Assembly (NCBI RefSeq): GCF_900113955.1
Contig: NZ_FORH01000010.1
Location: 62,001 to 126,000 of the forward strand
Reading direction: 5' to 3'
Source: Celeribacter neptunius
GTDB lineage: Bacteria; Pseudomonadota; Alphaproteobacteria; Rhodobacterales; Rhodobacteraceae
DNA length: 64,000 nt
Each line of letters starts with the position of its first letter. The stretch's first letter is position 1. A program made the translations under genes and the position numbers. Positions 43,057-53,098 of the stretch are shown piece by piece. Below the pieces are notes generated by a model that had not been told where the DNA came from, did no database searches, and was given only the letters and a program-made list of their open reading frames with translations.

Positions 43057-44438
43057 TCTGGCGGCTCCTACGATCTCTCCGGATCCAACTCGTTCTTCTC
43101 ATCATTATCGCGTTGGGGATCGCACAGTTTGTCAGCCTGTGGCTCTTCGCCGATGAACGAAGCCTCGCCATACGGGCTGCTCTTGGGTTTGAGGCAGCTG
43201 GACGAGCGGCAAATGTTGCGCGCTTGATTGAAGAGGCACCCGCTGACCTGCGCCCATCAATTATCCGCGCGGCGAACTCGCCCCTTGTTCGCTTTGACCT
43301 CGGGACGAAGCCGCTTGTGCAACATAGCGACCATTCGGATGGCGGGTTGGTTGAAACCCGCGTCCGCGCACTCCTGAACGACAGCTACAGTCGCGACATT
43401 CGTGTAGAGCTTCACCAGATCCAAGGCGCGATCCTGCCGCTACCGAACCTGTCGCACGAAATGACCGAGATGCACTTGGCCATGATGCGAGGTGAACTGT
43501 CCGCTATCGAGATGAACCTTTCAATTTCGATCGCCGGTGGCCAGTGGTTGAACGTAAGTACGCGCTTTGAGCGTCCGCCGATCCAGTGGCCGCTTTATTC
43601 CATGCTGACATTTGGTCTGACGGCAATGGCCCTGTTGGTCGCAGTGAGCTGGTTTGTCATGACCGGACTGCTGGGCCCTCTGCGGCGATTGGCCGGGGCG
43701 TCGGAACGATTGGGGCGTGGAGAAGACATAGACGCGTTGCCAGAACGGGGACCCCAGGAGGTTCGGGAGCTGACCGCTGGTTTCAACCGCATGCAGGACA
43801 GGCTGACACGGTTCGTTGCCGACCGAACGAGGGTTCTGGCGGCCCTTGGACATGATCTTCGATCTCCGCTTACCGCAATGAGAGTACATTCAGAAATGGT
43901 AGAGGAAGACGAAACCCGAGAGAGTCTCGTCGCAACCGTCGAAGAAATGCAGTCGATGGTGGAAGCAACCCTTACCTTCGCGAAAGGTCTCTCAGGGAAC
44001 GAACCAATGCAGGATGTTGACCTGCAATCGTTCCTAGAAGCTCTGCGGGGGGATATGGTCGTACCGTTTGTGCTCTCTGACGGCCCCGAAGTCACGGTTC
44101 GATTGCGCCCCAATGCCATTCGACGGGCATTGCGAAACGTGATCGAGAACGCGGTGCGCTACGGCGGGTCCGCAACGCTGGGCTGGATATCAGCCGATGG
44201 GGAAATAGAAATTTCCGTCACTGACAGAGGGCCGGGGATTCCAACCGCAGAATTGGAACGCGTATTTGACCCATTCTTCAGGCTTGAAGAAAGCCGATCT
44301 CTGGAAACCGGCGGGCATGGGCTGGGCCTGTCGATCGCAAGGTCCATTCTTCGCGCGCAGGGTGGGGAGATCAGTCTGGCGAACCACCCGGACGGCGGGC
44401 TTATCGCGACAATTCGATTGCCAGTTGCTGAAACATGA
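43053..44438 (+). CDS. Membrane sensor histidine kinase
   Basis: 461 aa. Two transmembrane segments (residues about 10-30 and 180-205) flank a periplasmic domain of about 150 residues. A HAMP region (GLLGPLRRLAGASERL), His box (ALGHDLRSPLTAMR), N box (NVIENAVRYG), and G boxes (DRGPGIP, GGHGLGLSIA) follow. It phosphorylates the response regulator encoded just upstream. No Cys/Met cluster typical of CusS sensors is obvious in the periplasmic domain. Confidence 0.9.
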   Translation: MIWRLLRSLRIQLVLLIIIALGIAQFVSLWLFADERSLAIRAALGFEAAGRAANVARLIEEAPADLRPSIIRAANSPLVRFDLGTKPLVQHSDHSDGGLVETRVRALLNDSYSRDIRVELHQIQGAILPLPNLSHEMTEMHLAMMRGELSAIEMNLSISIAGGQWLNVSTRFERPPIQWPLYSMLTFGLTAMALLVAVSWFVMTGLLGPLRRLAGASERLGRGEDIDALPERGPQEVRELTAGFNRMQDRLTRFVADRTRVLAALGHDLRSPLTAMRVHSEMVEEDETRESLVATVEEMQSMVEATLTFAKGLSGNEPMQDVDLQSFLEALRGDMVVPFVLSDGPEVTVRLRPNAIRRALRNVIENAVRYGGSATLGWISADGEIEISVTDRGPGIPTAELERVFDPFFRLEESRSLETGGHGLGLSIARSILRAQGGEISLANHPDGGLIATIRLPVAET

Positions 44439-44460
44439 AATGACAGAAAAGGAAACCGAC

Positions 44461-44760
44461 ATGCTTAGACTTACCAACACAACCGCAGCATTCACGCTGT
44501 TCGCGACGGCCGCCATGGCGGACCCAGGCGGAGATTATTACGGCCACATGTGGGGCGGTGGATTTGGAATGCTGGGAGGGCTGATGATGATCGTGTTCTG
44601 GGGCGTGATTATTGCGCTGATATTCTTCGCCGTTCGCTGGTTCAGCGAAAAGGACCGTGTTTCCGGGTCTAGTGCTCAGGACATTCTCAGGGATCGCTTC
44701 GCGCGCGGTGAGATTGATGAAGACGAGTATCGCAAGCGCAAGGCCGCTTTAGACGACTGA
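44461..44760 (+). CDS. Small membrane protein with SHOCT domain
   Basis: 99 aa. A signal-like start (MLRLTNTTAAFTLFATAAMA), a Gly/His/Trp patch (YGHMWGGGFGMLGG), one transmembrane segment and a C-terminal SHOCT motif (DILRDRFARGEIDEDEYRKR) are seen. SHOCT segments mediate oligomerisation in otherwise unrelated proteins. AAGGAAA precedes the ATG at 44461. It follows the kinase by 22 bases. Confidence 0.8.
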   Translation: MLRLTNTTAAFTLFATAAMADPGGDYYGHMWGGGFGMLGGLMMIVFWGVIIALIFFAVRWFSEKDRVSGSSAQDILRDRFARGEIDEDEYRKRKAALDD

Positions 44761-44807
44761 GAAACTGATCACCAGTCGATCCCACTGCCAAAGATCATGA
44801 GGCTCCT

Positions 44808-46808
44808 ATGACCCCGGAACTCGGCCATTTTGTGCTGGCCCTCGCATTGGCGTTGGCCATCGTCCAATCGACTATTCCTCTTTTCGGCGCGGCCCGGGGC
44901 AATCTTCTCTGGATGCGTTCAGCCCGGTCAACTGCTTTTGGGCAGGTCGTCTTCGTCGGACTTGCCTTTGCCGCCTTGATGCGCGCTTTTGTTGTCTCTG
45001 ATTTCACTGTTTTGAACGTCGCGAACAATTCGCATTCGCTGAAACCAATGATCTTCAAAGTCGCGGCGACTTGGGGAAGTCATGAAGGATCGTTGCTGCT
45101 CTGGGTCTTCATTCTGACCATCTTCGGTGCTGCGGTTGCTGCTTTCGGCTCAAACCTACCGGAAACACTTCGAGCGCGAACTTTGGCAATGCAGGCATGG
45201 ATCAGCGTCGGGTTTCTGTCCTTCCTTCTCTTTACATCCAATCCGTTCGAGCGCGTCTTTCCTCCGCCGCTTGATGGCGCTGACCTCAATCCTCTGCTCC
45301 AGGATATCGGCCTCGCGATGCACCCGCCGCTGCTGTATTTTGGATATGTCGGCTTCTCGATCGTCTTTTCGTTTGCAGCCGCAGCCTTGATCGAGGGACG
45401 GATCGACACAGCCTGGGCAAGATGGGTTCGACCCTGGACACTGGCCGCGTGGATCAGCCTGACTGCGGGGATAGCTCTCGGATCGTGGTGGGCATATTAC
45501 GAACTGGGTTGGGGTGGATGGTGGTTCTGGGACCCGGTTGAAAATGTCAGTTTTATGCCCTGGCTTCTCGGGACAGCACTTCTCCATTCGGCGATTGTCA
45601 CTGAAAAGCGTGACGCGTTCAAAAGCTGGACAATCCTGCTCGCGATCTTGACGTTTTCGCTGTCACTCCTCGGCACATTTGTGGTTCGGTCTGGCTTGCT
45701 GACCTCTGTGCATGCTTTTGCCGTGGATCCGGAGCGAGGCCTATACATTCTTGGCCTGCTTGCGATTTCAATTGGTGGCTCACTTGCACTCTATGCGTGG
45801 CGGGCGCCAATGATGGAAGGTGGCGGGTTGTTTAAGCCGATTAGTCGAGAGGCAGGGTTGTTGCTAAACAACCTGATCCTGGCTACAGCGACTGGCACGG
45901 TTCTGTTCGGTACGCTTTATCCGCTGTTTCTCGAAGCCGTTTCTGGTGACAAGATTTCCGTCGGTCCGCCGTTCTTCAATGGCGCGTTCGTACCAATGAT
46001 GCTCCCCTTGGTTTTTGTCATGGGTCTCGGGCCGTTTTTGTCCTGGAAACGAGCCGATCTGGTCGGAGTGCTTCAACGTGTCCGCTTCGTGGTGGTGCTG
46101 GCGGTGCTGGCAACGCTCGCAATTTGGTATTTCGCCAAAGGCGGGCCCGTGTTGGCATATCTTTCGATCCTCATCGCGCTTTGGTTGTTTTTTGCTTCCT
46201 TACGTGAATGGGCGCTGCGGGTTCGTTTGTTCGAGGTTCCGCTCCAGGAAAGCATCCGGCGTGCCCGCAATTTGCCCCGCGCGGCGCATGGAATGACGCT
46301 CGCTCATGCGGGAGTTGCGGTCTTGATGATCGGCATGATTGGCTCTTCGGTTTGGAAATCTGAAGAGATCGCATTTGTAGAGCCCGGCACGAGTGTCAAC
46401 ATTGCGGGATTTGATGTCACATTTGAAGGTGTGCAGCGCGTTCGTGGCCCGAACTATATTGCGGATCAGGGAACCCTGCGCGTCGAAAGGGGCGGCTCTT
46501 TCGTGACGGCTCTCAAACCTGAGCGGCGCAGCTATCCGGTCGCACAAAGTACGACAACAGAATCGGCGATACGGTCAACCCTGGCGGGAGACCTATACGC
46601 TTCGATCACGGAACCCTCTCTGGACAAAGCCGAAGAGAGCGGTGCCTGGACTCTGCGTATTCTCTATGAGCCATTCGTCGGCTTGCTTTGGTTGGGTGCG
46701 GCCATGCTTGTCATAGGCGGCAGTCTGTCCTTGTCCGATCGCCGCTTCCGTGTCGGGGCACCCCAAAGCTCCAAGGCACGATCCACGAAACCGGTCGCAG
46801 CGGAGTGA
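44808..46808 (+). CDS. ccmF: Cytochrome c heme lyase subunit CcmF
   Basis: 666 aa, about 15 hydrophobic segments. The heme-handling WWD motif GWGGWWFWDPVENVSFMPWL is intact, with HPPLLYFGYVG and the C-terminal periplasmic domain (FEGVQRVRGPNY). With CcmG, CcmH and CcmI it ligates heme to apocytochromes. It starts the ccmFGHI operon; ccmABCDE are not in this window. Confidence 0.95.
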   Translation: MTPELGHFVLALALALAIVQSTIPLFGAARGNLLWMRSARSTAFGQVVFVGLAFAALMRAFVVSDFTVLNVANNSHSLKPMIFKVAATWGSHEGSLLLWVFILTIFGAAVAAFGSNLPETLRARTLAMQAWISVGFLSFLLFTSNPFERVFPPPLDGADLNPLLQDIGLAMHPPLLYFGYVGFSIVFSFAAAALIEGRIDTAWARWVRPWTLAAWISLTAGIALGSWWAYYELGWGGWWFWDPVENVSFMPWLLGTALLHSAIVTEKRDAFKSWTILLAILTFSLSLLGTFVVRSGLLTSVHAFAVDPERGLYILGLLAISIGGSLALYAWRAPMMEGGGLFKPISREAGLLLNNLILATATGTVLFGTLYPLFLEAVSGDKISVGPPFFNGAFVPMMLPLVFVMGLGPFLSWKRADLVGVLQRVRFVVVLAVLATLAIWYFAKGGPVLAYLSILIALWLFFASLREWALRVRLFEVPLQESIRRARNLPRAAHGMTLAHAGVAVLMIGMIGSSVWKSEEIAFVEPGTSVNIAGFDVTFEGVQRVRGPNYIADQGTLRVERGGSFVTALKPERRSYPVAQSTTTESAIRSTLAGDLYASITEPSLDKAEESGAWTLRILYEPFVGLLWLGAAMLVIGGSLSLSDRRFRVGAPQSSKARSTKPVAAE

Positions 46809-46811
46809 GCA

Positions 46812-47372
46812 ATGAAACGAGCTGTAGCGATTATTCCCTTGGTACTGGCAGTGATTGTCGGCGGATTTTTCTTGTGGGGCCTGAATCCCAATCGTGACCC
46901 AAGCGAGATTCCTTCGGTTCTCATTTCTCAGCCAGCTCCCTCGTTCAATCTCGGGCCGGTGCCGGGTCTTGATGTACAGGGACTGTCTCGGGAAAACCTG
47001 CTCGGAAACCCAACGCCAGTCGTCGTCAATGTCTTCGCTTCCTGGTGCGTTCCCTGTCGTGCCGAACACGCGGTTCTGAGCGCTTTGGTTGAGCGCGATG
47101 GCGTGCGTTTGTTCGGGATCAACTACAAGGATCAACCCGCAGACGCGGTCAATTGGCTTCGAAATCTCGGGAACCCGTACGAACGTATTGGCTCGGATCT
47201 GTCAGGTCGTGCCGGGATCGAGTGGGGGATTTCGGGTGTGCCCGAGACATTCATTGTCGGAGGCGATGGAACGGTGCTCTACCGATACGTCGGCCCGATC
47301 GTCGGTGAAGAGGCTGTATCAGCCTTTCGCCAAGCTCTCCGACAAGCGGGTGTGTTAGAGGAGAGGAGCTGA
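46812..47372 (+). CDS. ccmG: Thiol:disulfide interchange protein CcmG/DsbE
   Basis: 186 aa, membrane anchored. The active site is CVPC in VFASWCVPCRAEH, with the CcmG-specific GISGVPETFIV (acidic insertion and cis-Pro). It reduces apocytochrome or CcmH thiols before heme attachment. It lies three bases after ccmF and one base before ccmH. Confidence 0.93.
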   Translation: MKRAVAIIPLVLAVIVGGFFLWGLNPNRDPSEIPSVLISQPAPSFNLGPVPGLDVQGLSRENLLGNPTPVVVNVFASWCVPCRAEHAVLSALVERDGVRLFGINYKDQPADAVNWLRNLGNPYERIGSDLSGRAGIEWGISGVPETFIVGGDGTVLYRYVGPIVGEEAVSAFRQALRQAGVLEERS

Positions 47373-47373
47373 C

Positions 47374-47844
47374 ATGCGTAGTTTCTTCCTTGTGTTGGCA
47401 CTCATCATGCCAATGTCTGCGCAGGCTGTTGAGCCCGACGAAATCCTCTCCGATCCAATCCTCGAGGCTCGGGCACGGGAGGTTTCCAGGCAGCTTCGCT
47501 GCGTAGTTTGCCAAAATCAGGATATTGACAGCTCGAACGCCGGCGTTGCGCGCGACCTACGACTTTTGGTCCGGGAACGGTTGGTTGCGGGTGACACGAA
47601 CGAAGATGCAATTGCTTTCATCCAAGCGAGATACGGCGACTACGTTCTACTGAAGCCTCCGTTTAAACCCGAGACCTACGCTCTCTGGTTTACCCCCCCA
47701 CTCCTTGGGCTCTTGGCTCTGGGGATCGGTGGCGGCATCCTGATGGGCTCTCGAAAAAGAAAAAAAATCGCAGACCTGAGCGATGACGAGGAGGCCGAGG
47801 TCGCACGCATTTTCACTTCATCCAGCGAAGGGGACCACCGATGA
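47374..47844 (+). CDS. ccmH: Cytochrome c maturation protein CcmH
   Basis: 156 aa. A signal peptide precedes RQLRCVVCQNQDIDSSNA, the LRCxxCQ redox motif that accepts the apocytochrome cysteines, and a C-terminal membrane anchor follows. It overlaps ccmI by ATGA. Confidence 0.93.
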   Translation: MRSFFLVLALIMPMSAQAVEPDEILSDPILEARAREVSRQLRCVVCQNQDIDSSNAGVARDLRLLVRERLVAGDTNEDAIAFIQARYGDYVLLKPPFKPETYALWFTPPLLGLLALGIGGGILMGSRKRKKIADLSDDEEAEVARIFTSSSEGDHR

Positions 47845-49004
47845 TATGGATTGCAATGGCAGTCCTCGCCTTGACTGCCTCAGGGATTGTTGCGGCTTCG
47901 GCGTGGAAGCCTGCCTTGGTGCAAGGTCCGGCCGAAGACAGGACTCTCGCAGTTTTGAAGGACCAGTTGTCTGAAGTCGATCGGGATGCTGAACGCGGCC
48001 TGCTTTCAGTCGCAGAGGCGCATGCGGCGCGACAGGAAATCAAGCGGCGGGTTCTCTCCGTGGGGAGAGTAAAAAACACCGGGGAATCCAGCGGCGGCGG
48101 CAGGGTCATACTCATGGCTGCTGCGGTCTTTGTGCCGCTGTTCGCGGCGGGGTATTACAGTTTTGCTGGAGCGCCAAACCTATCCAGCATCGCTTTCGAG
48201 GATCGCCAGGCAGAGGTCGCGCAAAATCGTGAAATCGAAGCGTTGGCGCAGAAGCTATTGCAGCGGTTGCAGGCGGATTCAGAAGGCGGAGCCTTGGAGG
48301 GCTGGATGCTCCTTGGACAGACCTTCATGAAATTGGGCCGCGCTTCGGATGCCGCATCGGCCTACGAGCGTGCAACACAATCCATGAATGCCGATTCTGC
48401 TGTGTTTTCGATCTATGCGGAAGCTCTCATCGTTTCCGAACAGGGGATCGTGACACCCCAAGCGAAGCGGGCCATTGCAAGAGCACTTGAGCTCGATCCG
48501 ACCAATCCTGCTGGAACTTTTTACGATGCTGTCGGGCTTGCGCAAGCGGGTGCGAATGAGCAGGCCTACAATCGTCTTCTCACGCGATTGGACGAAGTGG
48601 ATGGGTTCGCACCCTGGATGGAAACATTTGTCGCGGAAGCAAACCGGATAGGTGCGGCACTAGGCCGAGCGCCTATCAGTTTGTCGGATTATGCTCCAGT
48701 AATGTCAGGCAATTCGCCCGGCCCCACTGCTGCAGATGTCGAAGCGGCCAGCCAGATGGATGATGTCGATCGAGATGCATTTATCCGATCCATGGTGGAA
48801 CGTTTGGCAACACGCCTTGAGGCTGAACCAGACGATATCGATGGATGGATGCGTCTTGGCAGGGCCTACAGGGTGCTCGGCGAAACTGACCTCGCCTTGA
48901 ACGCGTACAGTCGAGCCAAAGAGCTATTGGTGCCCGTTTCCTCCGAAGACCCGCGCCAAAGTGTCATTTTGCAGTCCTTGGAAGAACTCCAGTCGGGCCA
49001 ATAG
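47841..49004 (+). CDS. ccmI: Cytochrome c maturation TPR protein CcmI
   Basis: 387 aa. Two transmembrane segments (residues about 2-20 and 92-110) and TPR repeats (GWMLLGQTFMKLGRASDAASAY and GWMRLGRAYRVLGETDLALNAY forms) are seen. CcmI chaperones apocytochromes to the CcmFH lyase. It completes the operon; lgt begins 91 bases on. Confidence 0.9.
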   Translation: MIWIAMAVLALTASGIVAASAWKPALVQGPAEDRTLAVLKDQLSEVDRDAERGLLSVAEAHAARQEIKRRVLSVGRVKNTGESSGGGRVILMAAAVFVPLFAAGYYSFAGAPNLSSIAFEDRQAEVAQNREIEALAQKLLQRLQADSEGGALEGWMLLGQTFMKLGRASDAASAYERATQSMNADSAVFSIYAEALIVSEQGIVTPQAKRAIARALELDPTNPAGTFYDAVGLAQAGANEQAYNRLLTRLDEVDGFAPWMETFVAEANRIGAALGRAPISLSDYAPVMSGNSPGPTAADVEAASQMDDVDRDAFIRSMVERLATRLEAEPDDIDGWMRLGRAYRVLGETDLALNAYSRAKELLVPVSSEDPRQSVILQSLEELQSGQ

Positions 49005-49095
49005 CCCGCGGAAGCTTCACTCGCGATGAACAAACCATGAGAGAGCACGAACGGCGTATGTGCACGATCCGACCTCACCCGAATGACTAGAAAGA

Positions 49096-50007
49096 ATGTC
49101 CATGCCTTTGTCCGCACTTCCGTTCCCAAATATCGGGCCGGATATATTTTCGGTTGAGATCGGCACGTTTACGTTGACTCTCCGCTGGTATGCGTTGGCC
49201 TATATCATCGGCCTTCTCGTCGGCTGGAGAATTTGTGTTGCCACGGTCAAACGCGCCGCTCTGTGGCCTGCATCGGGCGCCCCGCTAACACCGCGCCAAA
49301 TTGAGGATCTTTTGACCTGGATTATCATCGGGGTGATCGTTGGCGGGCGGTTAGGGTTCGTGATGTTCTATCAGCGCGGGTTCTATCTTGCCAATCCGTT
49401 AGAAATTCTGAAGGTCTGGCAAGGGGGAATGTCATTTCATGGTGGGTTTGCTGGAGTAACCATTGCCGCGCTTGTTTATGGCATCCGTCAGCGTATGCCG
49501 CTCCTGAGCATGGCTGACCTTCTCGCTCTGGCAACGCCTCCGGGCTTGTTCTTGGGCCGGATCGCAAATTTCATAAACAATGAACTATGGGGCCGCCCAT
49601 CGGACATGCCCTGGGCCGTCATATTTCCCGGTGACGCAGCGCAATCATGCCCGGGAATAACCGACATTTGCGCACGGCATCCTTCGCAACTGTACGAAGC
49701 CCTTTTGGAAGGCCTGTTGCTTGGCTTCGCTCTCCTATTCCTTGCGTGGCGGCGCGGATGGCTTAGGACACCAGGGGCAATTTGCGGGCTCTTCCTGGCC
49801 GGATATGGTTTTGCGAGAAGTTTTGTAGAGTTGTTTCGCCAGCCCGACGCTCAATTCGCAGACGTGAACAATCCGATTGGGTATGTTGTGCAGTTTGGTG
49901 ACTGGGGGCTTACGATGGGGCAAGTCCTTTCCTTGCCGATGTTAGCCGCGGGATTTGGATTACTTTGGCTGGCGCAGAAGCGGTCCGCCATAGGATCGGC
50001 ATCTTAG
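49096..50007 (+). CDS. lgt: Prolipoprotein diacylglyceryl transferase
   Basis: 303 aa with seven hydrophobic segments. Signature regions are [28 protein letters not shown] and [13 protein letters not shown], the conserved HGG and Arg sites of Lgt. It transfers diacylglycerol from phosphatidylglycerol to the lipobox cysteine. With LspA (12085) and Lnt (10505) the window encodes the full lipoprotein pathway, in two separate clusters. Two starts three bases apart are possible. Confidence 0.94.
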   Translation: MSMPLSALPFPNIGPDIFSVEIGTFTLTLRWYALAYIIGLLVGWRICVATVKRAALWPASGAPLTPRQIEDLLTWIIIGVIVGGRLGFVMFYQRGFYLANPLEILKVWQGGMSFHGGFAGVTIAALVYGIRQRMPLLSMADLLALATPPGLFLGRIANFINNELWGRPSDMPWAVIFPGDAAQSCPGITDICARHPSQLYEALLEGLLLGFALLFLAWRRGWLRTPGAICGLFLAGYGFARSFVELFRQPDAQFADVNNPIGYVVQFGDWGLTMGQVLSLPMLAAGFGLLWLAQKRSAIGSAS

Positions 50008-50064
50008 GGCGCAAATGAAACTTTCGACGCATTGCCTTATTCTACTGCGATATCCCCTGACGCT

Positions 50065-50547
50065 TCAGTCGTGATCCTCCTCACCCATTTGGTGCATCAT
50101 TTCTTCAATCTTTTCGGGGATGTCGCCGGCAGAGAATGCCTTCTGTTCTTCGGAATCGTGAACGAACGCGATGATATCGGCAAGCTCCTGACCTGTGAAT
50201 TCAATTTGCCCGCCGAGCTCATCCTCTTGGGCAGCGACCATCGCCGGCGCGCCGCGCCACATTCGGGCGGCAAATTCAAACGGGTTCATTGGCAGGTCCA
50301 TATACGCTGCATCAAGGGCGGGGGCATCCTCGCCTCCGACCCCGTTGATAGAATGACAAACGACACAGCCTTTCGAGGCGAACAGCGCACGCCCCTTGGC
50401 TGCATCCATGTTTGGCAGGAACAGTCCGGAGCTCATCATCTGACTCATCGCCCCATTATCTGTCATATGCCCGCTGTCTTGGGCGCCGACTGGCAGCCCC
50501 CACACCACAGCAATGGCTAAGATCATCTGTCTGGAAATGTAGGTCAT
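50065..50547 (-). CDS. Small exported cytochrome c with Met-rich N-terminus
   Basis: 160 aa with a signal peptide (cleavage near VGAQD). One heme site CVVCH (SKGCVVCHSINGVGG) and a Met-rich linker before it (HMTDNGAMSQMMSSG) are present. An acidic, His-ending tail (MHQMGEEDHD) follows. It is convergent with lgt and read in the same direction as the copper ATPase 120 bases upstream of it. Confidence 0.87.
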   Translation of the reverse strand: MTYISRQMILAIAVVWGLPVGAQDSGHMTDNGAMSQMMSSGLFLPNMDAAKGRALFASKGCVVCHSINGVGGEDAPALDAAYMDLPMNPFEFAARMWRGAPAMVAAQEDELGGQIEFTGQELADIIAFVHDSEEQKAFSAGDIPEKIEEMMHQMGEEDHD

Positions 50548-50668
50548 TTTGGTCTCCTTGGTTTGCAGGTGATTGTCTGAACGCTGTTGCCCCTTCTCCG
50601 GCGATGGATTGTACCCAATACTGTTTATTGAACGGTCTGATGGACCTCGCGATCGTTCTTGTTTCCCC

Positions 50669-53029
50669 TCAAATCTGCGCGCGCCGTAGCCGAAGGGAGT
50701 TTAGGACGACCGAGATTGAGGAAGCGCTCATGGCAAAGGCCGCAAACATCGGACTGATCAAGATCCCGAGGAATGGGAACAAGATCCCCGCAGCGACGGG
50801 CACGCCCGCAGTGTTGTAGATCAGAGCAAAGAACAGGTTCTGGCGTATGTTCCGCATGGTCGCGCGGGCGAGTTTGCGCGCACGCACGATACCGTCGAGG
50901 TTCCCTTTGACGAGCGTGAACCCTGCGCTCTCAATGGCCACATCGGCGCCGGTGCCCATGGCAATCCCGACATCGGCCTGAGCCAGGGCAGGTGCATCGT
51001 TGACACCGTCGCCGGCCATGGCAACCTTGTGCCCCTTGGCCTGAAGTTCCTTGATGATCTTCGCTTTGTCTTCCGGCATCACATCGGCGCGGATCTCGTC
51101 GATGCCTAGACTGGACGCGACGGCCCTAGCGGTACGCTCATTGTCTCCCGTCGCCATGATAATACGGAACCCAAGTGCGTGCAGTTCCTTCAGGGCGGCC
51201 GGTGTGGTCGCCTTTACCGGGTCTGCGACGCTGACAAGACCGGCAACGTCATTCTCGACGACGACAAACATAACCGTTTCGCCATTATCCCGACGGGCAT
51301 CCGCCTTGTCCCGAAGCTCTGCTGCATCAAGTCCGAGGTCAGTCAGGAGTTTCACGTTGCCGAGCGCCACTACCCGCCCGTCCACCGTGCCTTTGACGCC
51401 CTTGCCGGTGACCGCCTCGAAGGCGTCGGCTTTTGCCAGGTCGACGCCACGCTCTTCAGCACCGCGTACGATGGCTTCCGCGAGAGGATGCTCGGAGCCG
51501 CGTTCCAGCGATGCGGCAAGCCGAAGCACTTCTACCTCATCGTGACCCGGTTCAGGGTAGACGCCGACAAGTTTCGGCTTGCCTTCCGTCAGCGTGCCGG
51601 TCTTGTCGACGATCAGGGTATCGACCTTCTCGAACCGTTCCAGTGCCTCTGCATTCCTGATCAGGACACCCGCCTGCGCGCCGCGCCCCGTCGCCGTCAT
51701 GATAGACATCGGTGTCGCAAGGCCGAGGGCACAGGGACAAGCGATGATGAGAACGGCAACGGCCGCAATAAGAGCATAGGAAAGGGCCGGGACCGGGCCC
51801 CAAATGGCCCAGCCAATGAAGGCCAGCACGGCGATGCCAATAACTGCAGGCACGAAATATCCGGAGACCTTGTCGGCGTATTTCTGGATCGGCGCGCGAG
51901 ACCGCTGCGCATTGGCCACCATCTCGACGATTTGGCTCAGCATCGTGTCGGCGCCGACGCGCGTCGCCTCCATGATCAGGCTGCCGGTTCCGTTGATCGT
52001 GGCGCCCGTTACAGGGTCTCCTCCGACCTTTTCTACCGGTACCGGCTCGCCCGTGATCATGCTTTCGTCAACTGAGGACCTGCCTTCGACGACCATACCA
52101 TCGACCGGCACCTTGTCACCGGGTCGCACACGTAGTCGGTCGCCGACCTGGACCTGTTCCAATGGAACCTCTTCCTCGCTTCCGTCGTCGCGGATAATAC
52201 GTGCCGTCTTGGCGGCCATATCCAGAAGAGCACGGATCGCCTTGCCAGTGCCTTCGCGAGCGCGCAGCTCCATCACCTGTCCCACAAGGACCAGCGTGAC
52301 GATCACAGCCGCCGCCTCGAAATAGACGCCGACATGCCCTTCGGCATCCCGGAACCCATCGGGGAATATGCCCGGTGCCAGGACGGCGATGATGCTGAAC
52401 AGCCATGCGGCGCTTACACCCATGGCAATGAGACTGAACATATTGAGGTTCCTTGTCCGGAACGAGTTCCAGCCACGAACAAGGAAAGGCCAGCCGGACC
52501 AAAAGACAACGGGTGTCCCGAGCGCGAGTTCGACCCAGAGGGTGACGCGTTCACCGAATATCTCGCGCACCCCGCTCAGGCCAAGATAGGGGCCCATGGT
52601 CAGCACAAGGAGCGGTACGGTCAAAATGGCCCCCACCCAGAAACGACGGCTGAAGTCCACAAGCTCCGGGTTCGGGCCTTCCGCTTCCATGGCGGCCGAT
52701 TCCAGTTCCAGCCCCATACCGCAGATCGGACAAGACCCGGGATGCGTCTGGCGCACCTGAGGGTGCATCGGACAGGTATAAACCGGGCCAGTGTAGTCGT
52801 TGGGAACCGAGTCCAAGTGGTTTGGCTCCACCGCGTCGCCCGTGTGCTGATGATGGGCGTGGTGTTGCGAGGGCTCGCCCTCCGGCACCAGATGCATCTG
52901 GCATTTCGGGCAATCTCCCGGTTCGGCGCGGCGTACCTCGGGGTGCATCGGGCAAGTGAAGACCGTGCCCGCGTAGCCAGAAGGAACTTGATCGTCAGAT
53001 CCGTTGGCATGTTCGTGATGGTTGTTCAT
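50669..53029 (-). CDS. Copper-type P1B ATPase with two N-terminal HMBD motifs
   Basis: 786 aa. Instead of MxCxxC domains, the N-terminus has two heavy-metal-binding-domain units, [17 protein letters not shown] and [17 protein letters not shown], separated by a His-rich linker ([10 protein letters not shown]). The core shows [33 protein letters not shown] and GDGVNDAP. It exports copper, and by this N-terminus may receive it by a route different from CopA. A CueR-type promoter lies at 53068-53098. Confidence 0.93.
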   Translation of the reverse strand: MNNHHEHANGSDDQVPSGYAGTVFTCPMHPEVRRAEPGDCPKCQMHLVPEGEPSQHHAHHQHTGDAVEPNHLDSVPNDYTGPVYTCPMHPQVRQTHPGSCPICGMGLELESAAMEAEGPNPELVDFSRRFWVGAILTVPLLVLTMGPYLGLSGVREIFGERVTLWVELALGTPVVFWSGWPFLVRGWNSFRTRNLNMFSLIAMGVSAAWLFSIIAVLAPGIFPDGFRDAEGHVGVYFEAAAVIVTLVLVGQVMELRAREGTGKAIRALLDMAAKTARIIRDDGSEEEVPLEQVQVGDRLRVRPGDKVPVDGMVVEGRSSVDESMITGEPVPVEKVGGDPVTGATINGTGSLIMEATRVGADTMLSQIVEMVANAQRSRAPIQKYADKVSGYFVPAVIGIAVLAFIGWAIWGPVPALSYALIAAVAVLIIACPCALGLATPMSIMTATGRGAQAGVLIRNAEALERFEKVDTLIVDKTGTLTEGKPKLVGVYPEPGHDEVEVLRLAASLERGSEHPLAEAIVRGAEERGVDLAKADAFEAVTGKGVKGTVDGRVVALGNVKLLTDLGLDAAELRDKADARRDNGETVMFVVVENDVAGLVSVADPVKATTPAALKELHALGFRIIMATGDNERTARAVASSLGIDEIRADVMPEDKAKIIKELQAKGHKVAMAGDGVNDAPALAQADVGIAMGTGADVAIESAGFTLVKGNLDGIVRARKLARATMRNIRQNLFFALIYNTAGVPVAAGILFPFLGILISPMFAAFAMSASSISVVLNSLRLRRAQI

Positions 53030-53067
53030 TCGGGGATCCTTTCCCGTATTTCTAGCTCATTGCCTCA

Positions 53068-53098
53068 AACCTAATTCTTCCAGTAACTGGAAGGTCAA
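53068..53098 (-). promoter_or_regulatory. CueR-type promoter of the copper ATPase gene, overlapping the preceding stop codon
   Basis: Minus strand: TTGACC (53093-53098) and TAGGTT (53068-53073), 19 bp apart, with the perfect inverted repeat TTCCAGTTACTGGAA in the spacer. The TGA stop of the upstream PRPP-synthase-like gene (53095-53097) lies within the -35 hexamer. Confidence 0.86.

Noticed and set aside
51179-52075. 298-aa open frame opposite the copper ATPase
   Set aside because: Shadow frame; the ATPase on the minus strand carries every expected motif.
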